DNA from: Acidocella sp.
Lineage (GTDB): Bacteria > Pseudomonadota > Alphaproteobacteria > Acetobacterales > Acetobacteraceae
NCBI GenBank assembly: GCA_031291755.1
Contig: JARLIK010000026.1
Span: forward strand, 1-64,000
DNA length: 64,000 nucleotides
Direction of reading: 5' to 3'
In this document: piece after piece, positions 25,597 to 36,000 of the stretch
How the letters are laid out: the number at the start of each line of letters is the position of its first letter
How positions within the stretch are numbered: the stretch's first letter is position 1
Notes under the pieces: generated by a model
Seen by the model: the letters and a program-made list of their open reading frames with translations, nothing else
Told to the model about the DNA's origin: nothing
Databases searched by the model: none
Made by a program: the position numbers and the translations under genes

Positions 25597-25887
25597 AATA
25601 GGCTAAATACAGGACCAAATTAGTCCTGTCAACGGACATAAGTGTGCCGGCACGGTGTCCGGCGGTGAAATGGGGCTTGGTTGGGTGATAGTCGGGGTGT
25701 CCGCATACCGTGGGACCCTTGCTTAATAATAATTTCGGATGGCAATGATCCGGGCATCATGATTTTACTTTGTTTGTGAGGAATTGCTACTGATCCTGAG
25801 TCTCGGGATGAGAGGCGAAACATATAGTTCAGAAGTGCCGTACGCGAGGGACATGATCCTCGCGCAGGCAGCGTATGAGGGCCGCCT
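25597..25887. other. Intergenic stretch before the gadC relic
   Basis: About 290 bases between the Fur-like box and the end of the decayed gadC. I see no convincing frame. The mixed composition looks like old mobile-element or relic sequence, but no terminal repeats are visible. Confidence 0.3.
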
Positions 25888-27344
25888 CTACTCGGCAGGC
25901 TGTTGATCGTCCGCCCAGTTTGGGTGGCGCATAGCGTGCAAAATAAGTGGGATGGCACAAAATACCACAGTGCCAGCTATTACCAATCCCACATACAATG
26001 TTGGTGAACCCACCGGTAATTGGTCAGGTGGAAAGAATACGACGAGAAAGCTGAACAGCACGCCGACAAAACCAATTCCTCCAATCAGTCACATGCCAAT
26101 CATGCCACCGGGAATTTTGAAAAGCCGCGCCAATGCCGGTTTGCTATAACGCAGTTTAATGGCTGCCGCATACATGAGCATATAAGCAATGAGATAAAGC
26201 GCGACGGTCATTGCCGATACAAAGAAAAAACCACCGACACGTTCTTGATGAAAAAATAAAGGCTGGACATAACAGTGACAACAATTCCCTGCACCAAAAG
26301 TATATGTGTGGGCATCCCGTGCCGGTTAACCGCATGCAGAAGCGGTGGCAGTTCACCGTCGTGACCCGTGGCAAGCAAACCTTTGCTTGGGCTGCCAAGC
26401 CACGCAAATACCCCACTAATGGCACCAATGCCGACCAAGAGGGACGGCAAAGAGGTAAGCCAGGGCATCTTTCAGAGATTACTTATAACGGTAGCGAATG
26501 TATCGAACACGCCGGCCTGCACAGAAATTTTAGCATAAGGCACAATGTCCGCTACAGGAATTGCACCCAAGGCAAATATCAAGAGCGCAATAACGGCACC
26601 CAGAGCGATTGCCGCCGGATACTCACGGCTCGGATTTTTCATGTTCATAACAAAAACAGCTTGTGCCTCAACTCCCGCAAAAAGCAGCACGATGCCTGCC
26701 AGAAACGCAATTGTACCCAAGCCCTGAATGGCAGGCCAGAATCGTGCATGCCCATTTTGTGAAAGAGACGGGTCGGTAAGGTGCTGCCATTGCAGCGGGT
26801 GCCCGGTATATACCCACTATGCAAACAGCAGAACGAGCACGATGCCCGGAAAAATTGTGCCGACGATAAATGTCGAGTTTGCTACTTTAGCAAACACATT
26901 GACCCCCTGCAGAACAGCACCCGTAGCAAGCCAGTAAACGATAATGCAGAATGCACCGACATAGACACCATTTTCAGCAAGTTGCGGCTGGCCGATCGTA
27001 TAAGCCAGCGCCACGGCGCCGAAAGTCAATGCGACCGGGTACCACACGACATTTTGAATCCATTGTAACCAAATTGCCAGAAATCCCCAGCGTGTACCAA
27101 AAGCGGCCCCGACCCAAGCATAGATGCCGCCGGCTTTGTTGGCGAACGCGCCGCCAAGTTCGGCTGAAATCAACGATGCTGGAGTGAGGTAGAAGATAAC
27201 GGTGAACGCCAGATAGGCGAACATCGTCATTTCCTCCTTAGCCAGTAGAGGCAGTCCACGAAGGCTGGTGACAACGGCTGCTGCCGTCATCAAGCCGATC
27301 GCGCCAACACCAAGAGTTTTCTTCGGGGGAGATGCAGTTATCAT
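25888..27344 (-). pseudogene. gadC: gadC, glutamate/GABA antiporter, broken by several lesions
   Basis: Conceptual translation gives an APC-family glutamate/GABA antiporter from ATG 27344 (ITASPPKKTLGVGAIGLM...) to a TAG at 25888. At least four lesions interrupt it. There is an in-frame TAG at 26817-26819 (probably a former Trp codon), a TGA at 26472-26474, a frameshift near a T-run at about 26222-26235, and a TGA at 26089-26091. Sequence between lesions is still clearly transporter-like (FAGVEAQAVFVMNMKNPSREYP; GGMIGM near the end). The intact gene would exchange cytoplasmic GABA for external glutamate in acid resistance. Confidence 0.85.
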
Positions 27345-28293
27345 CAGACAAGGACTTTTGCTTCTGGCGGGAGTTTCTCGCGGGAACGGCGTCATGTGTA
27401 AAACTCGTTCCCTCGGCCGCGGTTAATGGTGTGCTGGGCGTATGCTTTTGCGGATGCTCTATTGCGCGCTTGAAATCTTCAAGCAGCATATCGGCCATGT
27501 CCCGGCTAAAGCCGTGCCGAATGAGTAGCCTCATGACGGCGATGTGGGTTATATTCGGCAGCATCGTATATGCCGCTGCTTGCCAGCCACGTGTCCTCAG
27601 CCGATCTGAGTGATCAAAGAGCGAGTAGCCTGGCGCTGTGCCATCTTTGATCACCCAGGATATTGCCAGGATGCCTTTTTTACTGTCTCCGTCAAAGAAT
27701 AATTCATACGGACCAAGCTTTTGTATCTCACGCCCAATATATTGTACGATATCGTAAGAATTCTGCTAGATACGGCGATATCCCTCCCGTCCTAAACGCA
27801 AAAAGAGGTAATATTGTGAGATGATTTGTCCGCCTGGCCACAAAAAATTCAACGCAAAAGTTGGCATATTGCCACCGAGATAATTGACATAAAAAGTCAA
27901 GTCTTCAGGCAGGTCGATTTTATCTTGCCAAACCACCCAACCCACGCCAAGCGGCGCCATGCCATATTTGTGACCCGACCCGTTGATGGAGCGAACGCGC
28001 GGGATGCGGAAATCCCAGACCAGATCGGGTTCGACAAAAGGTGCGACAAAACCGCCGGAAGCTGCATCCACATGGATCGGGATATCGAGCCCTGTTTCCT
28101 TTTGTAATTTGTCTAAGGCTGCCGCGATCTCCGCGGCGGGTTCATAGTGACAAGTAAACGTAACACCAAATGTTACCATTACGCCTATGGTATTTTTATC
28201 AACATACTTTAGAACTTCTTCGGCATTCATATCGGCTTTATTCACGCGGAGTACATGTAGCATATGCCCATCTCCGAGTTTGACTTTGTTGAA
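27238..28293 (-). pseudogene. gadB: gadB, glutamate decarboxylase, N-terminally deleted and interrupted
   Basis: The frame encodes the middle and C-terminal parts of a PLP-dependent glutamate decarboxylase: [15 protein letters not shown], then [15 protein letters not shown] with the PLP lysine, then a C-terminal domain. An in-frame TAG at 27766-27768 interrupts it. About the first 180 residues are missing, the reading ends upstream at a stop at 28294-28296, and the normal C-terminal stop is lost so the frame runs into gadC. Decarboxylation of glutamate consumes a proton and partners the GadC antiporter. The pair looks inactivated. Confidence 0.82.
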
Positions 28294-28740
28294 CTAAATC
28301 TTGGCAACGCTTAAACGTGCCCCGCCCAATTCAAATGAAGAGGTGACAATCGTCTGGCCAGCTAGCAACCATTGGAAACTACTCATACCTAGTAAATGCC
28401 GAGGGTTTCAGCCGATTGGCTCGAAATGATCCGCAAAGCATGGTCACTGATCGAAGCTGTCTTGGGTTCAGGTGGTTTTGTCAGGAAGGATTACGGTCAG
28501 CAGGTTCAGCTTCTGAAGGCATACCAATCGCCCAGCTTAACTTGGTAAGTTCTGGAGGGGGCCAAGTGTCCGCTATGCCAGCAATACGTCATCTTACGGT
28601 TGAAAATGACACTGGCACTTTTAGCGCGCAAAATGGCAATTCAAGAAGATAATGGAAAAAAATCGATAACGAAAATTCGGAGCTATCAGGATGCGCCGTT
28701 CATATACAGAATATCTGTAACTACGCATTCGGTCAAGACA
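28294..28740. other. Gene-free stretch upstream of the Hint fusion
   Basis: About 450 bases with mixed composition. A 78-codon plus frame at 28416-28652 shows no motif. The start of gadB should lie here but I cannot read it, so this is probably the deletion junction. Confidence 0.4.
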
Positions 28741-28768
28741 TTGACAAATCGTTACCATTTGATACTAT
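28741..28768 (+). promoter_or_regulatory. Candidate strong sigma-70 promoter for the Hint-glycosyltransferase gene
   Basis: TTGACA (28741-28746), a 16-bp spacer and TACTAT (28763-28768) match the consensus well. Transcription would begin near 28775, about 70 nt before ATG 28844. The surrounding DNA is A+T rich. Confidence 0.6.
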
Positions 28769-28843
28769 AAATATTAGGAAAAATGAACTCGCTGATCAAG
28801 TTAGCGTCTCCACGCACTCAGTAGATGAGTTCCTCGGATAAGG

Positions 28844-31800
28844 ATGACGACGGAGCTTCAGGTGAGTGGTTCGTATACAGGTAGTTACGGTTCAGTCCTA
28901 ACGTTCTCGAGTGGCCACCCAAACGTAACAATTAGTGGCACGGTAAATGCCTACGCGACCATTGCGCAGACATTATCAAACGGCACCACCGTGGCCACAA
29001 CCATCAGCACGGCGGTTTATGGTCCGGCGGGTACGGTTTTTACGGTTGATAATATTGGCCTGCTGGCCTCGACGGCGCCTACGCCTGATGCTTTCGGCAT
29101 CGTTCTGGTCTCCGGTGGCACTGTCATCAATGCGGGCACCATCGCCGATACCGCGGGCATTGGCATTTTCGGCAATAATGGCGATGTACAAAATGCCGGT
29201 CAGATCACAGCGTCCAGTGGTTTGGGCGTGTATTTGCGCAACCCTGGCACGGTGTTCAACAGCGGTGTCATTCAGTCAGGCCTCGCCAGTCCGCAAAACG
29301 GGGTGGATATTTATAATGCTACCGGCGCGCTGATCACCAACGCCGCCGATGGCTTTATTGAGGGGAACTTTGGGGTCTATCTACAATCTGGCGGTGCCAC
29401 ACTGAATAATGCCGGCACGATTGAAGGCGCTTTTGCCGGTGTGTGGGATTCCGGACAAGGGGTCAGTATCATGAATACTGGCACCATCGAAGCGACACTC
29501 ACTCATGCGATTGATGGCATTGTGCTGGCAGGCTCCGGCAACGTGACCAACGGCTCAGCCGTCGACACGACGGCGCTGATCGCGGGTAATGGCTTTGGCA
29601 TTGATGCGCTAAACGTTACCTTGTCGGGGGGCAGTTTTACCAGCGTCACCAGTGTCGTCACGGTAGCCAATTACGGAACCATCAGCGGCTATTCCAACCC
29701 TGGGGTGCAGCTTGTGATAGGCGCGATCTTCAACGGCACCGCCCTTGACACCAAGGCGCTGGTCAATGGCGGGGTGGCCGCGTCCTCCGGCCTGATCGAG
29801 AATTTTGGCACCATCCTCAGCTCCAGCACCTATACCTCGCCGCAAGGGGTGAATGGGGCGCATGATGCGGTTAATCTAGGCACCGGCATTTTCATCAACG
29901 GCTCCGCCAACGACACTACGGCATTGGTTGAAAATCTCACAGGTGTTTCGAATGTCGTCGGCGGCCAGAACGTCATCAATTACGGCTCGCTGCTGGGTGG
30001 CACTGTGTTCGGCGTTTACATGGCCAGCGGCACGCTGACCAATGAGAGCAGCGGCATAATTCTGGCGGGCCGGGCCGGTGCGATTGTCGGCGGTTTTGGT
30101 GCGGCGACGGTCAATAATGCCGGGGTCATTGAAGGCAAAACTGGCGTCTCGGCGGTCATTTCACAGTATGTTTATAATATCACGGTCATCAATTCCGGCA
30201 CCATCGCCAGTACGCTGGGCAGCACCGGCCAGGCGGTGGTGCTGGGCGATGGTAATAATCTGCTGGTGGATGTCCCAGGTGCGGTGTTTATCGGCGCGGT
30301 CACCGGCGGTAATGGCACCGGCTCCAGCTATATCGGCCCCTCTACTTTGGGGACGGACACGTTGGAACTGGTGGCGGGCACCTTGGAAGGCACGCTCGCC
30401 GGCTTCGATTCGCAGTTTTTCAACTTCTCTGCCTTGTCGGTTGACCCGGGCGCATGCTGGGACATCACCGGCACCACCGCGCTGGCTTCTACCATCAATG
30501 TCACCAACAGCGGCACGCTATTTGAGACGCTGGCTGACCGGCTGACGATTGACGGCAGCCTGAGCGGCGCCGGTACGATATTCATTGACGCCACCGCATT
30601 GGCGTTGAATGGCGCGGTTGCCGCCGCCCAGCATATTGATTTTGTGGGCACGGACAATCTGCTGATGCTGGGCGACGCGGCATCTTTCACCGCCGGCATC
30701 GGCTCGTTCAGTGTTGGCGATACGATTGACTTGACCGGCGTCAGCTTCACCAGCGGTCTTTCGACGCTAGGCAGCGGCAATGTTCTGACCCTGAGCGAAA
30801 ACGGCACGATCTATGGCTTGAATTTCGGCGTGGCATCAAATTTTGCCGGCGAGTATTTTCATCTCTCGGCGGATACGGCGGTGACGGGTACGAATATTAT
30901 ATTAAGTGCGACTCCCTGCTTTTTGACGGGTACACTGATCCGTACCCCGCAAGGTGAGGTGCCGGTTGAGACCTTGAAAATCGGCGATCTGGTCACCACC
31001 CAGTCCGGCGTGGCCGAGCCGGTGAAATGGCTGGGGCGGCGCAGCTACCGGCAGCCTTTTGCGCTGAATAATGCTGACATCATGCCGGTTTTGATTTGCA
31101 AAAACGCCCTCGGGGCAGGTAGGCCCAAGCGCGATCTCTACGTGTCGCCATTGCATGCCATTTATCTCGACGAGGTGCTGATCCCGGCCCGGCATTTGGT
31201 GAATGGCCACTCCATCCGCCGCTGCCCGGATATGCCGGAGATCAGCTATATCAATATCGAGCTTGCCGCGCATGACGTAATTTTTGCTGAGGGTGCGGCG
31301 GTGGAGACCTTCGTCGATTGTGACTCACGCATGATGTTTTATAATGCGGCGGAATTTGCGCAGCTCTATCCGCATGATGAATCTCCGTCCTGGGCGTTCT
31401 GCGCGCCACGGGTGGAAAGCGGGCCGACGTTGCGCCGGATTTGGCGGTCGCTGGCGGCGCGTGCCGGGGTGGTGCTGGCGCCAGAAGCGGCCACAGTGGC
31501 TGGCAACCTCATCGGCTATATCGACGACCTTGAGGCGGAGCGTATCTACGGCTGGGCCTGGATGCCTGAATTTCCCCATGAGCCGGTAGAGCTGGAAATT
31601 CTCGATGGCGATGGCGTCATCGCGCATGTCATCGCTGACCGTTTCCGCCCCGATCTGGTGAAAGCCGGAATCGGTGATGGCCGGCACGGGTTTGAGGTAA
31701 TTTTCGCCGGTGGCTTGTCAGCCGCACCGCATGAAATTCATGTGCGTCAGGCTGGCGGTGGGGCGGCGCTGGGCCGGTCTCCGATGATCCTGTCCGCACG

Positions 31801-33022
31801 TCCGGCGGCAGCCAATCGCTCTAACTTTATCCGCCAGATTGCCAAAAAACCTGGCGCACTGGAGCCTGCCAGGGCATTGATTCTGGACGTGCGCTGGCCC
31901 TCGCCTGGGCGCGACGCGGGTTCGCATGCCATCCTCAGCCACGCAGCGGCTTTGCAAAGGCTTGGCCATCAGGTTGATTTTTATGCAACGCAAGACGATG
32001 CGCCACCACCACGCGCGGCTCTTGAAGCGCTCAATATCAATTGTTGTGCGGTACCTGAATTTCAAAATGTTGAGGCGCTGCTGCGCCGGCAGGGCAGCAA
32101 ATATTCTGTGGTCTATATGCACCGGCTAGATGTTGCGGTGGTGTATGCCGGGCTGGTGCGCGCCTTATGCCGCGGCCCGAAAGATAATGGTGCGTTCAAA
32201 ATTTATAATGTTGCTGATTTGCATCATGTCAGGCTGCACCGTCAGGCTTTGATTGAAGGTGAAGATCAGACCGCCAGTCTGGCCGGCCATGTTGCGGAAG
32301 ATGAGATTTTTGCCATGCGGCAGATGAACGCTGTCATCACCCATTCGCCCGCTGAGGCGGTTTATCTCAAGCGGCTGCTGCCTGACTTGAAACTACATGT
32401 GGTGCCGTGGCAAGTGCCGGTAACGCCCGCTATCGCAGATGCCGCCAAGCGGCATGGTATCGCCTTTATCGGCGGTTTTGACCATCGGCCAAATCAGGAC
32501 GCGGTGCGCTGGCTGCTTGATGAGATCATGCCCGCAATCTGGACGCATGACTCCGGGATGACCTGTCAGATCATCGGCAGCGGGTGGGAGCGGGCAGCTC
32601 TTCCGCTGCTTGACCGCCGTATAAAACTCACCGGCGCGGTTGCCAACCTACAAGATATATTCAATGAAGTCCGCCTGACGGTGGCACCGCTGCGCTTTGG
32701 TGCCGGGATCAAAGGCAAGGTGCTTGATAGTTTGGCCAGCGGCGTGCCTTGTATCATGACACCGATGGCGGCTGAGGGGCTGTTGCTGCCGCCGCCCATG
32801 CAAGCGCTGATCGCCGATTCTGTGCCGCAGATGGCTGAGCAAATCTGCGGTTTGCATGATGATCTAAAATATAATCGTGAAATGAGTATTGCGGGCCGCC
32901 ACTTCATGGCTCGTGATTATAGTGAAGAAGCGGTCGTCTCCGCCATGCGGCGGCTGCTGCCAGTTGCGCCACATGAGACGGCGCGGCCTTCACAAATTCG
33001 TTTTAAAATAGCTACAAAATAA
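28844..33022 (+). CDS. Beta-helix / Hint domain / glycosyltransferase fusion protein
   Basis: 1392 residues in four parts. (1) About 1-690: beta-helix repeats rich in N-x-G-T-I (VINAGTIADTAG, ILNSGTI-like turns), as in autotransporter passengers; no signal peptide is seen. (2) About 692-835: a Hint_2 (hedgehog/intein) domain starting at Cys692 (CFLTGTLIRTPQGEVPVETL) with a block-B histidine (VSPLHAIYLDEVLIPARHL). (3) About 885-955: a small beta domain (GWAWMPEFPHEPVELEILDG...RPDLVKAGIGDGRHGFE). (4) About 1005-1375: a GT4-like glycosyltransferase (IYNVADLHHVR; IGGFDHRPNQDAVRWL; APLRFGAGIKGKVLDSLASG). Hint domains cleave or splice themselves at the Cys, so the beta-helix may be released from the transferase. 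The ATG is close to an AAGG. The next gene is an autotransporter of similar repeat type. Confidence 0.88.
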   Translation: MTTELQVSGSYTGSYGSVLTFSSGHPNVTISGTVNAYATIAQTLSNGTTVATTISTAVYGPAGTVFTVDNIGLLASTAPTPDAFGIVLVSGGTVINAGTIADTAGIGIFGNNGDVQNAGQITASSGLGVYLRNPGTVFNSGVIQSGLASPQNGVDIYNATGALITNAADGFIEGNFGVYLQSGGATLNNAGTIEGAFAGVWDSGQGVSIMNTGTIEATLTHAIDGIVLAGSGNVTNGSAVDTTALIAGNGFGIDALNVTLSGGSFTSVTSVVTVANYGTISGYSNPGVQLVIGAIFNGTALDTKALVNGGVAASSGLIENFGTILSSSTYTSPQGVNGAHDAVNLGTGIFINGSANDTTALVENLTGVSNVVGGQNVINYGSLLGGTVFGVYMASGTLTNESSGIILAGRAGAIVGGFGAATVNNAGVIEGKTGVSAVISQYVYNITVINSGTIASTLGSTGQAVVLGDGNNLLVDVPGAVFIGAVTGGNGTGSSYIGPSTLGTDTLELVAGTLEGTLAGFDSQFFNFSALSVDPGACWDITGTTALASTINVTNSGTLFETLADRLTIDGSLSGAGTIFIDATALALNGAVAAAQHIDFVGTDNLLMLGDAASFTAGIGSFSVGDTIDLTGVSFTSGLSTLGSGNVLTLSENGTIYGLNFGVASNFAGEYFHLSADTAVTGTNIILSATPCFLTGTLIRTPQGEVPVETLKIGDLVTTQSGVAEPVKWLGRRSYRQPFALNNADIMPVLICKNALGAGRPKRDLYVSPLHAIYLDEVLIPARHLVNGHSIRRCPDMPEISYINIELAAHDVIFAEGAAVETFVDCDSRMMFYNAAEFAQLYPHDESPSWAFCAPRVESGPTLRRIWRSLAARAGVVLAPEAATVAGNLIGYIDDLEAERIYGWAWMPEFPHEPVELEILDGDGVIAHVIADRFRPDLVKAGIGDGRHGFEVIFAGGLSAAPHEIHVRQAGGGAALGRSPMILSARPAAANRSNFIRQIAKKPGALEPARALILDVRWPSPGRDAGSHAILSHAAALQRLGHQVDFYATQDDAPPPRAALEALNINCCAVPEFQNVEALLRRQGSKYSVVYMHRLDVAVVYAGLVRALCRGPKDNGAFKIYNVADLHHVRLHRQALIEGEDQTASLAGHVAEDEIFAMRQMNAVITHSPAEAVYLKRLLPDLKLHVVPWQVPVTPAIADAAKRHGIAFIGGFDHRPNQDAVRWLLDEIMPAIWTHDSGMTCQIIGSGWERAALPLLDRRIKLTGAVANLQDIFNEVRLTVAPLRFGAGIKGKVLDSLASGVPCIMTPMAAEGLLLPPPMQALIADSVPQMAEQICGLHDDLKYNREMSIAGRHFMARDYSEEAVVSAMRRLLPVAPHETARPSQIRFKIATK

Positions 33023-33056
33023 TTTTACGTCTAACGTAAGTTCAACAGGGATCAAA

Positions 33057-36000
33057 ATGCTATATTCACATAAGAACGTTTCGTCACGCGCTTTACAATC
33101 GCGCGTATTTCAAAAAACTCTGCTGAGTGGTGTCTCGTTGATCGCTGCCTATGTGGTGGCCGGAACTGTGGCGGCGCAGGCTCAGAACATCAATGTCGTC
33201 AGCAGCACACCGGCGACGGTACAAACGCAGACGGGGTTTGGTCTTGTGGTCAATCCGGCTGATGCATTGCCCGAAGTCGTGCTGACGGGCAGCATTGGTA
33301 TTTTGAATCCAATCGGCACCATTGCACCTTTCGTCTCGATTACCAGCTTCAGTGAAGTCACCAACGCTGCTGGCGCCACATCCTCCGTGGGTGTTGAGAA
33401 TGACGGTGCTCTCAGCTTGTTCGCCAATGGCGGCACGGTGACTGGCCTGACCGAAGCAATTAATAATACCGGTGGCCTGGTCCAGCTTGATAATCTCTCT
33501 GGCGGCAAAATTTCCGCCAATCCATCGGGCTTTGTCTTTGCCAGCGCTATTAGCAACAGTGGCTCCATAGGTACCTTGTCAAATAGCGGTCAGATTACCG
33601 GTGCCGGTTTCATTACTTACGCCATCGCAAATGATGGCACTATTGGAACAATCAGCAATAATGCCGGCGGTACGATTTCCAGTGCCGGATATCTCCCGCC
33701 AATTTACAACGCGGGAACGATCGATGCGCTGGTGAATGCGTATGGCGGCCTTATCATCGGTAACTCTGATATCTCCAATTCCTGCTCAATCGGCACGCTC
33801 AGTAACAACGGTCTCATCACCGCTGCTTCCAGCGCCATTAGTAACAATGGCACAATCGGCATCATTGAGAACTTGGCCCTTGGTACCATCAAGGGCAATC
33901 AAGCCATATTTAACCTCTCCGAAATTGGCTCTATCAGCAATGCCGGATTACTCACCGGTATTACGGCGATTTCGAATTACGGGTCCATCGCGGTCCTGGA
34001 TAATATCGGTGGTGGTACGATCAATGGATCGACCGATGCGATCTCTTCCTCGGGCACTATCGCGCAGCTTCTCAATGGCGGGCTCATCAACGGCCATAGT
34101 GTTGGTATATCGAACACCGGCAGCATTGGTACAATCTCGAATACCAACACCATCATCGGCCAGCAAACCGATGGGATTTATAATGGTGGCAGCATTAGCC
34201 AACTCTCTAACAGCGGCACGATCAGCGGCAGGTTGATTGGCATTAACAATAACGGTTGGCTCGCCACGCTGACCAATGGCGCCAGTGGCTCGATTTATGG
34301 TGGTGCGTCGGACATTTATAACCAAGGCAGCATCGCGCTGCTCAGTAATAGCGGGCGTATCAGCGGTGGCACGTATGGGGTGGATAGCAAAGGGCAAATC
34401 GCCACCCTGTCCAACCTCGCTGGTGGCTATATCTATGGCAGCCAGGCCGGATTGAATAACGGCACCGGTGTAAGCACTTACGCCTCCATCGGCACGCTCA
34501 GCAACAGCGGCACTATTGTTGGCGGCGCGTTCGGAGTGAGCAATGCGGCGACCATCGGCACGCTTGATAATCTTGTGTACGGCACGATCAGCGGCCCCAG
34601 GACAGGTGTCGTCAATAGCGGTTCCATCACCTTGCTTTCAAACAGTGGTGTTATTACTGGCACGCTTCAGGGTATTTATAATCACGCCACCATCACCGCA
34701 CTCAGCAACCAGGTGGGTGGAACAATCTCCAGCCCGACTCATACGGCTATTTATAATACCGGCAATATTAGCCAGCTTTCCAATAGCGGTGTCATCTCTG
34801 GCCATATTTACGGCATTGATAACATCAGCATCATTGGCACGCTAGCAAATGCCAGCGGTGGAGTAATTACAGCCTCGCTTTATACGGATGTCATGAATTT
34901 CGGCTCCATTGGAGTGCTGTCCAACAGCGGCACGCTCACCGGCGGCGTTGTGGGCGTTCAGAATCAGGGCACCATCGGCTGGCTGGTCAATAACAGCCTG
35001 GGCACAATTTCGGTGTCCAGTACCGATATCTATAATCTCGCCAGTATCGCAACGATTACCAACAATGATATGTTGCTAGGCAATGTCGGTATTTCGAATC
35101 TTCATAATATCAGCAGCATCGTCAATCAGGGTTATATTCTCAGCAAAGTTGACGGTATCAGCAACGGAATTTTCGGCACCATCACCACCATCAGTAATCT
35201 GGCTGGTGGCACCATCTCGGGTAAAACGGCTGGTATTTACAATAACCGCGGCTTCATCGGCGCTATTTCAAATAGCGGGACGATTATTGGTGTCTCGCGC
35301 GGCATTTATAATGCAGGCGTTATCACGGCGCTGACCAATAGCGGACTGATCGAAGGGTCACAGACCTACACATCAGGCTCAATTATTCTAAGTAATATCC
35401 CTCTCGTTACGCCCTATGTTGGCATTGTTTCGACAAACTACATTGGTACAATCAGCAACCTTGCGAGCGGCCAGATTGCCGGCACTGATGACGGCAGTTA
35501 CAATAGCGGCACCATCGGCGGTCTTACCAACGCCGGCCTCATTACGGCGGTTCGTTCAAGCGGCATCTATAATATCGGCACCATCGGCATGCTCAGCAAC
35601 AGCGGCACCATTTCTGGCGGTGCCATTGGGCTTGATAATCGCGGCGCAATCGGTACGGTCAGCAATAGCGGACTGATATCCGGCCCCACCGGGCTGTATC
35701 TGGTGACACCCGGCACCACCATCACCAATACCGGCACCATCGCCAGCAGCACCGGTGGCAATGCCATCAATTTCGAGGCCGTCAACAGCCTCGTTCTCAG
35801 CACCGGTTCGGATATAATTGGCACGATCTATGGCGGCGGCACTGCCAGCTCAATCACGCTGGATGGCAGTGACTTCATGAGCAATCCCATCGCCGATTTT
35901 GGCACGGGCAGTTCGCTCACCATCGCCAGCGGTGCTGACTGGGGCGCCGCCGGTAATTGGGGCATCGCCAGCGTCACCAACAATGGCAGCTTCACGCCGG

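Noticed and set aside
25888-28293. Stop-codon recoding (for example selenocysteine) in gadC/gadB
   Set aside because: Both TGA and TAG occur together with a frameshift and a missing N-terminus, which fits decay rather than programmed recoding.
28416-28652. 78-codon plus frame upstream of the Hint fusion
   Set aside because: No motif, no ribosome-binding site, and it lies in the probable gadB deletion junction.
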